DNA of 64,000 nt, taken from an uncultured Bacteroidia bacterium (GTDB taxonomy: Bacteria; Bacteroidota; Bacteroidia; J057; CALLMJ01). The position numbers and the translations under genes were made by a program. The notes beneath the pieces were generated by a model, which was not told where the DNA came from, did no database searches, and saw nothing but the letters and a program-made list of their open reading frames with translations. Shown here in pieces: positions 43,212-52,691 of this stretch (positions within the stretch are counted from its first letter, which is position 1; every line of letters begins with the position of its first letter). The stretch is taken from assembly GCA_938005475.1 (NCBI GenBank), contig CALLNY010000022.1, forward strand, positions 1 to 64,000. Direction: 5' to 3'.

Positions 43212-45134
43212 ATGTTTATGAAAAAAATTAGTTTCATTTTATGGTTAAGTTTTATTGGAATTCAAAATTTAGAGGCTCAAGTAATATTTTCAGAAAACTT
43301 TACATCAGGCATGCCCTCAAATTTTGTGTTAGTAAATAATGATGGTAAAACACCTGCTAGTTCAGTAAGTTATGTCAATAACGCATGGGTAGTAAGAGAC
43401 GAATCATCCTCTAATACGAATAAAGTAGCTGTATCTACATCTTGGTACAACCCTGCTGGGACTTCCGATGATTGGATGATTACCCCTCAAATTACAGTAG
43501 GAACCAATAATATGCTAAAATGGCGTGCACGAGCAGTAGATGAAATCTATCCTGATGGTTATCAAGTGCTACTATCCCCCTCTGGCGATACCGCTTTATC
43601 TTCTTTTACTGTAACTTTATTTAATACAAACGCAGAAAATCCTCAATGGACTACTCGTGGTGTATCCCTTGTTCCTTATGCCGGTCAAACGGTGAGAATT
43701 GCTTTTCGTAACAATTCTAATGATATGTTCTTGCTACAAGTAGATGATATTGAAGTCTCCGTTGCCCCTCAATACGATGCAGGTATTACAGAAATTCGTA
43801 ATTATCGTTACTATCTGCAAGGTAGTATTGTTATTGCGGGTACCTTGAAAAATTATGGTTTATCTACGATTAACTCCATTGATGTTCACTGGACTTATGA
43901 TGGCAATACCGTAAACACTCAAAGCCTAACAGGTTTAAATGTTGCTTCCTATGGTACTCATAATTTCAGTCATAGTATACCACTGGCGGCTTCTGGTTCT
44001 AATAAATATCCTATCCGAATGTGGACTTCCAACATCAATGGAAATTCAGATACCAATCCTACAAACGATACTTCCGCAGTATTTCCAATCTATTCTGTAA
44101 GTGCTAAACCTGCAAAAAAAACTTTGTTAGAAGAAGCAACTGGTGCATGGTGCCAGTTTTGCCCTGATGGAGCCGTTAAATTCTTGCAAGTGCTCAACAC
44201 TAACCCTAATGCTATTGGTTACACAGTACATAATTACGATGCTATGGCTAATGACCAAACCGACTCCGTAAATGTTTATGCTAGTGGCTTTCCAACAGGT
44301 TACATCGATAGATTTAAGTTTTTAAATCAATCTTCAGTAGATATTTCGCGTACGCAGTGGTCTCTCTTTACTTCAAATCGTAACAATATGGCTGTACCCT
44401 TCGGTATTTCTATGACGCATTCCTATGATGCACGGACAAGAACAGTAACCGTTCAATTATCAGCGGATAGTAAAATTAACGCCAATGATAGGGACTACCG
44501 CTTCGGTATTGTGGTCGTTCAAGATAGTATGTCAGGAACAGGAACTGGGTGGGACCAGAAAAATTTTTATAATACAGAATCCGGGCATCCTTACTATCAG
44601 GCAGGTGATCCTATTATCGGATATCAACATAGACACGTAGCTCGATGGTGGCCTTTGGGTGTTTGGGGTGCCAGTGGTTCTATCCCATCAACCGTTACTG
44701 ATGGTACTACTTATTCCCAAACTTATTCCTTTGTTTTACCTAATGATTATGACGAAAATAGAATTTCTATCGTAGGATTGGTTCAAGAGTTTACCAATGA
44801 TTTGAATGAAAGACCTATCCTCAATAGTATTCAACAAAAATTAGATTTATCTACTTCAAAAAGAACAGCTACTAATGATTTTCATGGTTTACAACTTTAT
44901 CCTAATCCCGCTTCTAATGTTACAACCTTAGCTTTCTTTTTACCTCAAAAAGATATTGTAAATATCCAAATCCTTGATATGACAGGTAAATCCGTATACA
45001 AAGAATCCATAGAATTCTATCAAGGTACACAAGAATGGGATATCAATACTGCTGATTTTGCTAATGGTACTTATCTTGTGAATGTTACTACTTCTAACAC
45101 TACCTTTAGTATCAAATTAGTAATTAGACGCTAG
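43212..45134 (+). CDS. secreted choice-of-anchor J / Omp28-like protein with T9SS sorting domain
   Basis: The 640-residue protein combines several exported modules. They are a signal peptide (ending GIQNLEAQ), a cleaved-adhesin/choice-of-anchor J jelly roll (about 25-190, with WMITPQITVGTNNMLKWRAR and VDDIEVS), and an Ig-like/CARDB segment (about 190-295). An Omp28-type thioredoxin-like domain follows (about 300-540), starting KKTLLEEATGAWCQFCPDG with a CxxC pair (CQFC), and then a T9SS type A sorting domain (LYPNPASNVTTLAFF ... IKLVIRR). The Omp28 part may act on disulfides at the surface or may be purely structural. It is monocistronic, with a promoter box and a strong terminator. Confidence 0.85.
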   Translation: MFMKKISFILWLSFIGIQNLEAQVIFSENFTSGMPSNFVLVNNDGKTPASSVSYVNNAWVVRDESSSNTNKVAVSTSWYNPAGTSDDWMITPQITVGTNNMLKWRARAVDEIYPDGYQVLLSPSGDTALSSFTVTLFNTNAENPQWTTRGVSLVPYAGQTVRIAFRNNSNDMFLLQVDDIEVSVAPQYDAGITEIRNYRYYLQGSIVIAGTLKNYGLSTINSIDVHWTYDGNTVNTQSLTGLNVASYGTHNFSHSIPLAASGSNKYPIRMWTSNINGNSDTNPTNDTSAVFPIYSVSAKPAKKTLLEEATGAWCQFCPDGAVKFLQVLNTNPNAIGYTVHNYDAMANDQTDSVNVYASGFPTGYIDRFKFLNQSSVDISRTQWSLFTSNRNNMAVPFGISMTHSYDARTRTVTVQLSADSKINANDRDYRFGIVVVQDSMSGTGTGWDQKNFYNTESGHPYYQAGDPIIGYQHRHVARWWPLGVWGASGSIPSTVTDGTTYSQTYSFVLPNDYDENRISIVGLVQEFTNDLNERPILNSIQQKLDLSTSKRTATNDFHGLQLYPNPASNVTTLAFFLPQKDIVNIQILDMTGKSVYKESIEFYQGTQEWDINTADFANGTYLVNVTTSNTTFSIKLVIRR

Positions 45135-45157
45135 TTTATTTTTTCATATTCTAGTAA

Positions 45158-45188
45158 CCCTCTTCCGTTTGAAGAGGGATTTTTTTTG
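45158..45188 (+). terminator. intrinsic terminator of the Omp28-type gene
   Basis: CCCTCTTC and GAAGAGGG form a perfect 8-bp stem with a CGTTT loop, followed by A and eight or more T residues, 23 nt after the stop. Confidence 0.9.
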
Positions 45189-45302
45189 ACTGTTTTGCTG
45201 TTCATACTCATTATTTGGGACATTTTGTCTATTAAAGTGGAATTTTTGTCGGTTTCGAATTTTATGCATACTATTTGAAATAAAGAAAACAAAACGTTTA
45301 TT

Positions 45303-47891
45303 ATGAACTTTAATCATTATACCATTAAAGCTCAGGAAGTAGTGCAGAAGTCGGGGCAAATTGCTAAACAACATCAACAACAGCAAATTGAACCTGGGCA
45401 CCTGCTTCTAGCATTACTACAATCCGACGAGCAATTGATTGTAAATTTACTCAAGAAATGCGAAGTCAATACGAACCGTGTTCTCAGTAAGACTCAAGAA
45501 CTTGTAGGGAGTTATCCCAAAGTAACAGGAGCTACTGGTGGGCAATACCTTTCCAATGATGGATACAAAGCCTTAGAAAATGCAGACCAAGTTGCGGGCA
45601 AACTCAAAGATGAGTATGTTAGCATGGAGCATATCCTCTGGGGAATTTTAAAAACTAACGAAAAAGCTTCGCAGATTCTTAAAGATGAAGGTCTTACAGA
45701 AAAAAATTTAAATTTAGCGATTGTAGATTTAAGAAAAGGGGCAAGAGTTACAGACCAAAACGCAGAAGCAAAATATAACGCACTCAAAAAATATAGTTCT
45801 AATCTGAACGAATTAGCACGTGAAGGAAAATTAGACCCTGTCATAGGAAGAGATGAAGAGATACGTCGTGTCATGCAGATACTCACCCGAAGAACCAAGA
45901 ACAACCCAATTTTAATTGGAGAGCCCGGGGTCGGTAAAACTGCAATCGCAGAGGGTATTGCTCATAGAATAGTACAAGGTGACGTTCCTGAAAACTTAAA
46001 AGGAAAAACCATCGTCGCGTTAGACATGGGAGCCTTGGTTGCAGGAGCCAAATTTAGAGGAGAGTTTGAAGAGCGATTGAAAGCGGTAGTCAATGAGGTA
46101 GTACAATCAAACGGGGACATCATCATGTTTATTGATGAAATTCATACGCTTGTTGGGGCTGGAAAAGCGGAAGGTGCTATGGACGCCGCTAATATCTTAA
46201 AACCTGCTCTCGCCCGTGGTGAACTTCATGTGATTGGTGCTACTACCCTAGATGAGTACCAAAAATACATAGAAAAAGATAAAGCCCTTGAAAGACGCTT
46301 TCAGACCGTCTATGTTGATGAACCTGATGTGCAAGATGCAATTTCTATTTTGAGAGGACTTAAAGAAAAATATGAAGTCCACCATGGAGTACGAATTACT
46401 GACGCCGCCATCGTTGCCGCAGTAGAACTCTCTCAACGTTATATCACTGATAGATTTCTACCTGATAAAGCCATTGACTTAATGGACGAAGCCGCCTCTC
46501 GCTTAAAATTACAAATTGACTCCCTGCCCGAAGAAGTAGATGAACTAGAAAGAAAAATACGTACCTTAGAAATTGAGCGTGAAGCCATTAAACGAGAAAA
46601 TGACGAACAAAAAGTACAAGAACTTACTCAACAAATTGCAAATTTAACCGAAGAATACAACGCCCTTAAAGCCCAATGGCAACATGAAAAAGAAGCTATC
46701 CAAAAAATACGCACTGCCAAAGAAACCATTGAACAGTTAAAATTAGAGGCAGAGAAAGCAGAACGTGATGCAGACTGGGGAAAAGTCGCTGAAATTCGTT
46801 ATGGCAGAATTATCGAGCAAGAGAAAATTCTTAAACAAATCAATGAACAACTTTCACAAGGAAAACGCCTACTAAAAGAAGAGGTTGATGCTGATAATAT
46901 CGCAGAAGTGATAAGTAAATGGACTGGCATCCCCGTTACGAGAATGTTGGAGTCCGAGCGGGAGAAATTATTGCGATTGGAAGAGGAACTTCACAAACGT
47001 GTGGTAGGGCAGGAGGAAGCTATTGAGGCAGTAGCTAATGCAGTAAGGCGTTCTCGTGCTGGACTTCAAGACCCCAAAAAACCTATTGGTTCATTTATTT
47101 TCTTAGGTCCTACGGGTGTAGGAAAAACTGAACTCGCTAAAGCGCTCGCCGAGTACTTATTCAATGATGAAAATGCTATGGTACGCATTGATATGTCTGA
47201 ATATCAAGAAAAACATACTGTAAGCAGATTGATAGGAGCGCCCCCTGGATACGTAGGATATGATGAAGGTGGACAACTCACGGAAGCAGTACGTAGAAGA
47301 CCTTACTCCGTCATCCTTTTAGATGAAATTGAAAAAGCTCACCCCGATGTATTTAATATCTTATTACAAGTCCTAGATGATGGTCGTTTAACCGATAACA
47401 AAGGTAGAACCGCTAACTTTAAAAATACCATTATCATCATGACCTCTAATCTCGGTTCACAACTCATTCAAGACAGATTATCCGATGTTGTTGATAATCA
47501 AAGAGATGATATACTATCTCAATTAAAAAGTGAGGTATTTGAATTACTCAAAAAAGGATTAAGACCTGAGTTTTTAAACCGTATTGATGAAATTATCGTA
47601 TTTGCTCCACTAACGAAAAAAGAAATTCAAGAGATAGTCAAGATTCAGTTGAATACGCTAACTAAACAGCTCAAGGAGTTAGGTGTAGAAATTGAATTTA
47701 CTTCTTATGCGTTAGAATGGTTATCGGAAGCCGGTTATGACACCCAATTTGGTGCTAGACCTTTAAAACGTGTTCTCCAAAAAAATATTATCAACGAACT
47801 CTCCAAACAACTTTTATCAGGCAAAATCCATAAGGATAGTAAAATTCAGGTGGATGTGTTTGATAACGTTGTAGTATTCAGGAATGTATGA
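45303..47891 (+). CDS. clpB: ATP-dependent disaggregase ClpB
   Basis: ClpB is the Hsp100 ring that threads aggregated proteins and hands them to DnaK. The 862-residue chain has the N domain (about 1-145), AAA1 with Walker [14 protein letters not shown] (about 203-215) and the Arg-finger region, the long coiled-coil middle domain (about 400-540, [20 protein letters not shown]), and AAA2 with Walker [15 protein letters not shown], pore loop [13 protein letters not shown] and sensor region RPLKRVLQ. There is no ClpP-binding tripeptide, as expected for ClpB. It is monocistronic, and I see no clear heat-shock operator upstream. Confidence 0.97.
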   Translation: MNFNHYTIKAQEVVQKSGQIAKQHQQQQIEPGHLLLALLQSDEQLIVNLLKKCEVNTNRVLSKTQELVGSYPKVTGATGGQYLSNDGYKALENADQVAGKLKDEYVSMEHILWGILKTNEKASQILKDEGLTEKNLNLAIVDLRKGARVTDQNAEAKYNALKKYSSNLNELAREGKLDPVIGRDEEIRRVMQILTRRTKNNPILIGEPGVGKTAIAEGIAHRIVQGDVPENLKGKTIVALDMGALVAGAKFRGEFEERLKAVVNEVVQSNGDIIMFIDEIHTLVGAGKAEGAMDAANILKPALARGELHVIGATTLDEYQKYIEKDKALERRFQTVYVDEPDVQDAISILRGLKEKYEVHHGVRITDAAIVAAVELSQRYITDRFLPDKAIDLMDEAASRLKLQIDSLPEEVDELERKIRTLEIEREAIKRENDEQKVQELTQQIANLTEEYNALKAQWQHEKEAIQKIRTAKETIEQLKLEAEKAERDADWGKVAEIRYGRIIEQEKILKQINEQLSQGKRLLKEEVDADNIAEVISKWTGIPVTRMLESEREKLLRLEEELHKRVVGQEEAIEAVANAVRRSRAGLQDPKKPIGSFIFLGPTGVGKTELAKALAEYLFNDENAMVRIDMSEYQEKHTVSRLIGAPPGYVGYDEGGQLTEAVRRRPYSVILLDEIEKAHPDVFNILLQVLDDGRLTDNKGRTANFKNTIIIMTSNLGSQLIQDRLSDVVDNQRDDILSQLKSEVFELLKKGLRPEFLNRIDEIIVFAPLTKKEIQEIVKIQLNTLTKQLKELGVEIEFTSYALEWLSEAGYDTQFGARPLKRVLQKNIINELSKQLLSGKIHKDSKIQVDVFDNVVVFRNV

Positions 47892-47911
47892 AATACTTTC
47901 CCGTTTTACTA

Positions 47912-47949
47912 TCGGCTTTGTTTGCATGCAAAGCCGATTTTTATTTTGT
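47912..47949 (+). terminator. intrinsic terminator of clpB
   Basis: TCGGCTTTG and CAAAGCCGA form a perfect 9-bp stem with an 8-base loop, followed by TTTTTATTTT, 20 nt after the stop. Confidence 0.9.
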
Positions 47950-47954
47950 TTTTT

Positions 47955-48254
47955 TCACTCAATAATGACGAAAGCTCCCCAGAACAAGGGGTGTCCGTAA
48001 CGGGATTTGAGGGTGTTTTGGGAGTTTAAGAAGGCTTGTCTTGTGTTTTGAGGTTTTATGTAAAATAGTGGGGATTTTATAGATTTGAGGTTTTCTTCGG
48101 AAGCTTCATTATTTAAAAATACTTTACAAAAGATTTGTTGATTTTTAGCAATATTTTGTATTCTGATAACTTCATTCTTAGTAGTTGGTAAAGGATTGAC
48201 AGTACCAGAGAATTGGTTTAGGAAACGGTGTTGAAGTAATGAGAATAAAAAATT
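47955..48254 (-). pseudogene. remnant of a CHAT-domain protein gene (catalytic core deleted)
   Basis: The minus strand is open from a stop-bounded start at about 48254 to the TGA at 47955, with no usable start codon, so the ORF track omits it. It reads FSGTVNPLPTTKNEVIRIQN ... FLNNEASEENLKSIKSP, then directly NTRQAFLNSQNTLKSRYGH and PLFWGAFVIIE. These are the two ends of a CHAT peptidase-like domain. The middle of the domain, with the catalytic His (ATHG) and Cys (SACETG) motifs, is missing through an in-frame deletion, and everything upstream is gone. The rest of this 400-bp gap holds only the clpB terminator and the promoter of the next gene. Confidence 0.75.
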
Positions 48255-48275
48255 TTATTTTGTCTGAAAATAGCG

Positions 48276-48283
48276 TAAATTTG
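48276..48283 (+). promoter_or_regulatory. -7 promoter box of the SGNH hydrolase gene
   Basis: TAAATTTG (exact), ending 8 nt before the ATG at 48292, so the leader would be very short. Confidence 0.55.
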
Positions 48284-48291
48284 CGTTTTAA

Positions 48292-49821
48292 ATGAGAAAG
48301 CAAACTGTTTTAAAATCTTTAAGTATAATGTTAGGAAGCGTATCCATACTGTTGTTATGTTCAGTGGGGTACGAGTGGGGTATAATAAAGTATCAATTAG
48401 AATTTAAACCGTTTCAATTTATTAGTTTAAATCAAATTTTTATTCCTTATGAAATTGAGATGTCTAATTTTCAAGCGCCACGAGATACTCTACCTCCAAA
48501 AGAATTAAATGCTAATTGGGTAGATACTTCTAAAATACTTTCGGATACTTATGCTATTGAGTTTAATACTGAAACTCCGCTATTTGTGGAAGGTGAGATA
48601 TTTCCAGAAGATACTATTGCAAGTGAGTTGTTTCTTTATAATCCTAAGAGAGGGGATCGAAAGGCTTTAGATGCTTTTTATAAAGAACTAGAAGCATTAG
48701 AAATTCTTAAATTAAAAGATTTAAATTTGCGAGTAGCCCATTACGGAGATTCTCAATTAGAGGGGGGGTTAATAACTCATGATATTCGTCAAATTTTAAG
48801 GGAGCATTTTACAGGGGGAGGGACTGGTTTTATTCCTTTTTATGAACCTTGTTACAACCTGTATGTAACACGTAAACTGATTGGAAATTGGAGAAGATAT
48901 ACTTGTTTTCATGAACGTTACAGCAATAGTTTTTATGGTTTCTGTGGAACCGTATATCGTTTTATGCCTGCTAGAAATTCTTCTTTTGAGCCAAATTTGA
49001 GTTTACCTCCCCAATCAGCCAAATGCCTGATAGATATTTATAATCCTGTAAAATACAATAAATTAAGACTTTTCTGGGGTAAAGCAAAAACACCATGGAA
49101 TTTTAAAGTCTTTTTAAAAGATAGTCTGATTTTTGAGGAGAATTTACAAATTTCGGATGGTTTTCATGTTATCGAAGTTCCAATCAAGAACAATCCCAAA
49201 AAGTTAGTTTTACAATTTGAGGCTGTTGAAAGTCCAGATTTATATGGTTTTTCTTTGGATAATGATTATGGCTTATTTGTTGATAATTTAGCACTACGTG
49301 GGCATTCAGGAAATGGTTTTCATATTCTCAATACTAGTTTTTTAAAAACGCAGTATGAAGTTTTAAATCATAAGCTTATAATGCTTCAATTTGGAGGAAA
49401 TATAATTCCTTACACTAATGTTAAAGATTTTAAATGGTATGAAGACAATTTGTATAAATTGCTCTTAAAATTTAAGAAAGCGGCTCCGAATGCTTCTATA
49501 CTTGTGATTAGCAATATGGATATGGGCTTTAAGGGGGTAAATGGTATACAATCCTATCCCACAGCGCCCAAAGTACGAGATGCTCAAAAAAGAGCCGCAT
49601 TAAAGGCAGGGGTTGCTTTTTTAGATATCTTTGAACTTATGGGAGGTTCTGGTGCTATGGTAGAATGGTACCAAAAGGGGCTCGCTCTTAACGATTTCGC
49701 TCATTTAACTCCCAAAGGTCAAAAAAAAATTGCTCAATTTATTGTTTCAGCTTTACTCAAGGATTACGAAAATTTTAAACAACATTCTCCACTTTCTAAT
49801 TTAAATAAATTGTTAAATTAA
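48292..49821 (+). CDS. membrane-anchored SGNH/GDSL hydrolase
   Basis: The 509-residue protein has one N-terminal membrane helix (about 10-28, SIMLGSVSILLLCSVGYEWG), a spacer of about 120 residues, and then an SGNH hydrolase fold: block I LRVAHYGDSQLEGG (nucleophile Ser, about 153), oxyanion Gly/Asn in LIMLQFGGNI, and the Asp-His pair in NDFAHLTPKG near the end. Related proteins act as O-acetyl esterases or acetyltransferases on envelope polysaccharides and are often encoded beside MBOAT proteins. No MBOAT gene is adjacent here, so the substrate remains open. rbfA follows after 6 bp. Confidence 0.8.
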   Translation: MRKQTVLKSLSIMLGSVSILLLCSVGYEWGIIKYQLEFKPFQFISLNQIFIPYEIEMSNFQAPRDTLPPKELNANWVDTSKILSDTYAIEFNTETPLFVEGEIFPEDTIASELFLYNPKRGDRKALDAFYKELEALEILKLKDLNLRVAHYGDSQLEGGLITHDIRQILREHFTGGGTGFIPFYEPCYNLYVTRKLIGNWRRYTCFHERYSNSFYGFCGTVYRFMPARNSSFEPNLSLPPQSAKCLIDIYNPVKYNKLRLFWGKAKTPWNFKVFLKDSLIFEENLQISDGFHVIEVPIKNNPKKLVLQFEAVESPDLYGFSLDNDYGLFVDNLALRGHSGNGFHILNTSFLKTQYEVLNHKLIMLQFGGNIIPYTNVKDFKWYEDNLYKLLLKFKKAAPNASILVISNMDMGFKGVNGIQSYPTAPKVRDAQKRAALKAGVAFLDIFELMGGSGAMVEWYQKGLALNDFAHLTPKGQKKIAQFIVSALLKDYENFKQHSPLSNLNKLLN

Positions 49822-49827
49822 TATATT

Positions 49828-50268
49828 ATGAACTCAAATTTTCAAAATAAAATAGCCAAAATGATTAGAGTTGCTGTATCAGAAGTCTTTCAAAAAGATT
49901 TTGCAATAGAGTTTTATCCTAATTTAGTTTCTGTTGGTAACGTTAAGGTTACGCCTGATTTTCAAATTGCAAGAATTTATGTAAGTTGTTTTCCCGAGGA
50001 TAAATCTGATAATATCATGAAAATCATTAACATTGAATACTCTAAAATTAAATATTTAATTCATGCTAAAATTAAAAATAAACTACGAAAAATGCCTGAA
50101 TTAGAGTTTTATATAGATGATATTTATGCAGAACAAAAAAAGGTTGATGATTTATTAGATAAAGTAAAGCAAGAGCAAGAGCGTATAAAAAACGACAGAA
50201 TAGCCCAAGGTCTTGACCCAGAAGCCCCTTTGGATGAATCTCAATATAAAAATTTAGACGACCTATGA
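49828..50268 (+). CDS. rbfA: 30S ribosome-binding factor RbfA
   Basis: RbfA is a KH-fold maturation factor for the 16S rRNA 5' end. Family features in the 146-residue protein are KIAKMIRVAVSEVFQKDF at the N-terminus, VSVGNVKVTPDFQIARIYVS (about 30-50) and MPELEFYIDDI (about 90-100). After that comes a Lys/Glu-rich helix and an acidic tail (DPEAPLDESQYKNLDDL) not found in shorter RbfA proteins. The stop overlaps the gldF start (ATGA), so ribosome maturation and the gliding/ABC genes are on one transcript. Confidence 0.85.
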   Translation: MNSNFQNKIAKMIRVAVSEVFQKDFAIEFYPNLVSVGNVKVTPDFQIARIYVSCFPEDKSDNIMKIINIEYSKIKYLIHAKIKNKLRKMPELEFYIDDIYAEQKKVDDLLDKVKQEQERIKNDRIAQGLDPEAPLDESQYKNLDDL

Positions 50269-50999
50269 AAAATATGATAACCCTATTCTGGAAGGAAACT
50301 TCATTATTTTTCAATAGCCTTATAGCTTATCTTACAATTATCATCTTTTTAGTGGGAATGGGTTTATTTTTTTGGGTATTTCAAGGTAACGTTTTAGATT
50401 CTGGAGAAGCTCAAATGGATGGGCTTTTCGCATTAGCCCCTTGGTTCTTTTTATTTTTAATTCCTGCTATCACCATGAGAATGTTCTCCGAAGAATTCAA
50501 AACAGGAACCATAGAATTGATTTTTACTAAACCATTCACTGATTGGCAAATTATTTTAGGTAAATATTTTGCAGCGATTGTCTTAGTATTCTTTTCTCTT
50601 ATTCCTACTTCTTTGTATTACTCGACCTTATATTTTTACGCTGAACCGTTGGGTAACATAGATACGGGGGCTATTTTAGGTTCTTATTTAGGGCTTTTTG
50701 CACTTGGTGCTATCTTCGCCGCTATTGGTATATTTGCTTCCGCTTTCACTGATAATCAAATCATAGCTTTTATCATAGGAGTATTCTTATGTTTTACTTT
50801 TTATATCGGTTTTGATTACCTCGCTGAACTACCTATTTTCAGTGCTTTCTCTGATATTATCGCTAAAATTGGTATTAATGACCATTACCGTAGTATCAGC
50901 AGAGGGGTTGTAGATACCCGTGATGTCATTTATTACTTATCAGCCATTCTCTTTTTTTTATTTAATACTTCTATCATCTTGGAACTTAAAAGAAAATGA
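50265..50999 (+). CDS. gldF: gliding-motility ABC transporter permease GldF
   Basis: The 244-residue ABC-2-type permease has six membrane helices. Hallmarks are LFWKETSLFFNSLIAYLTI at the N-terminus, the large first loop (GNVLDSGEAQMDGLFALAPW), MRMFSEEFKTGTIELIFTKP and DWQIILGKYFAA. GldF, GldG and the ATPase GldA form an ABC complex needed for gliding in Flavobacterium; gldA is not in this window. It overlaps rbfA and gldG by 4 bp each. In non-gliding Bacteroidota the same pair is kept, so its presence alone does not prove gliding. Confidence 0.92.
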   Translation: MKNMITLFWKETSLFFNSLIAYLTIIIFLVGMGLFFWVFQGNVLDSGEAQMDGLFALAPWFFLFLIPAITMRMFSEEFKTGTIELIFTKPFTDWQIILGKYFAAIVLVFFSLIPTSLYYSTLYFYAEPLGNIDTGAILGSYLGLFALGAIFAAIGIFASAFTDNQIIAFIIGVFLCFTFYIGFDYLAELPIFSAFSDIIAKIGINDHYRSISRGVVDTRDVIYYLSAILFFLFNTSIILELKRK

Positions 51000-52675
51000 A
51001 AATTTATCTTATAAAATCTTTCACTCTCTTCATTCTCCTTTTTTTTATTAACCTTATTGCAGACCAAATCTTTTATCGTTGGGACCTGACCAAAGAGAAA
51101 AGAAATAGTATTTCAGACCTTAACAAACAAACTATGCAAAGCCTTCAAAAAATTGTTACTATTAAAGTATATTTAGAAGGCGATTTTCCTCCAAGTTTGG
51201 AGCGTCTATCTAATGCTATTAGGAATACTCTGTACGAGATGGAAGCTTATGCTGATGGTAATCTACAGTTCACTTTCATTGATCCCAGTGATAACAAAGT
51301 TTTACAAAAGCAATTTCAGCAGAAAGGTATTCTGCCCATCCCGCTCAATATCAAAGATGAGAATATTGAAGCCCGTAAATATATTTACCCTGTTATTGTA
51401 GTAAATTATGAAGATAGAGAAGAATGGATTGATATTTTTAAAAATGCTTACTATCCTAATGGAATGGCAAATTTAGTTAAAGCCGAAACCGATATCGAAT
51501 ATAAATTAGTTTCTGCTATTCGTAGACTAACCGCTGAGTACCGACCAACTATCGGATTCTTGACAGGGCATAATGAAACCCCACTCAAAAAAATGCCTGA
51601 ACTTATCAACGAACTCAAAAATTCTTATGATATCTATGAAGTCAATGTAAAATATGGCAATGCTATTCCTCCGAGTTTTTTAGGTTTACCTGACACCCTC
51701 AAAAAAAAATTTGAAGGTAGAACTGGGCTTGATGTTTTATTAGTGGTACAACCAGATTCTGCTTTCTCGGAAAGAGAAAAATACGAAATTGACCAGTACC
51801 TCATGATGGGGGGGAAAATTCTTTGGATATTAGACCAAAACCGTGTCATTTTAGATAAACAACAAACTTTGTCACAGCCACGACAGTTACAATTAGACGA
51901 TTTGTTTTTTAAATATGGTTTCAAAATCAATTATGACTTAATTCAGGATTTGAGTTGTGGTAAAATTCATTTACTTGCTGATATTAACAAACAAGGAGGT
52001 CAATTTCAATCTTTAAATTGGGTTTTCTATCCTATGGCTGTACGCTTTAAACAACACCCTGTTACACGTAATTTAGATGCTGTACTTTATCGTTATGCTT
52101 CTTCTATTGATACTCTCCCAAGAATAGGTTTAAAATACACCCCATTGATTTTATCATCGCCTTTGAGCCGTTCCTTAACGGGAAATGTTTTGATTGATAT
52201 CAACGAACATACTAAACCTATCCCCCAAAACATTTTTTTTAATAAGGGAGATAAAATGCTTGGTTTACTCATTGAAGGTAAATTTCAGTCTTTATTTCAG
52301 GGAAGAGAAGCCCCTACAGACCAATTCGCAAAAGAAAAACCTACCGCTGTTTTTATTCCGCAAAATAAAGTGCCTACTGCTATGATTGTTCTTTCTGATG
52401 GACAACTTGCCGAAAAAGATGATCACCCCTATATCCCTTACATGCCTGTGGATAATAAGTCCCTAATTCAAAATGCAGTGGATTATCTTGTCGGAGATGA
52501 AGCTATTACGCTTGTTCGTGCTAAAGAAGTAGAAATAAGAAGGCTTTCCAAAAAAGCAGGTAAAGACCATAAATTTTATATCCAAATTTTTAACCTCCTG
52601 ACCCCAACCGTTCTTATTATTATCTTTGGATTCTTTCGTTTTTACTGGCGAAAAAAACGTTTTGAACAATTTTAG
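50996..52675 (+). CDS. gldG: gliding-motility ABC transporter substrate-side protein GldG
   Basis: The 559-residue protein has one membrane helix at each end (about 5-24 and 535-552, TVLIIIFGFFRFYW) enclosing a large extracytoplasmic domain. Typical segments are RWDLTKEKRNSISDLNKQT (about 28-46), TIKVYLEGDFPPSLERL, FIDPSDNK, IGFLTGHNE and GGKILWILDQNRV. It partners GldF in the ABC-type complex. It is translationally coupled to gldF and followed after 16 bp by a DUF4340 gene, the usual companion of GldG-like proteins. Confidence 0.92.
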   Translation: MKIYLIKSFTLFILLFFINLIADQIFYRWDLTKEKRNSISDLNKQTMQSLQKIVTIKVYLEGDFPPSLERLSNAIRNTLYEMEAYADGNLQFTFIDPSDNKVLQKQFQQKGILPIPLNIKDENIEARKYIYPVIVVNYEDREEWIDIFKNAYYPNGMANLVKAETDIEYKLVSAIRRLTAEYRPTIGFLTGHNETPLKKMPELINELKNSYDIYEVNVKYGNAIPPSFLGLPDTLKKKFEGRTGLDVLLVVQPDSAFSEREKYEIDQYLMMGGKILWILDQNRVILDKQQTLSQPRQLQLDDLFFKYGFKINYDLIQDLSCGKIHLLADINKQGGQFQSLNWVFYPMAVRFKQHPVTRNLDAVLYRYASSIDTLPRIGLKYTPLILSSPLSRSLTGNVLIDINEHTKPIPQNIFFNKGDKMLGLLIEGKFQSLFQGREAPTDQFAKEKPTAVFIPQNKVPTAMIVLSDGQLAEKDDHPYIPYMPVDNKSLIQNAVDYLVGDEAITLVRAKEVEIRRLSKKAGKDHKFYIQIFNLLTPTVLIIIFGFFRFYWRKKRFEQF

Positions 52676-52691
52676 TTAATTTTGATTAGAT

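Noticed and set aside
45512-45904. 130-residue minus-strand ORF
   Set aside because: Shadow of clpB, which is complete and unambiguous on the plus strand.
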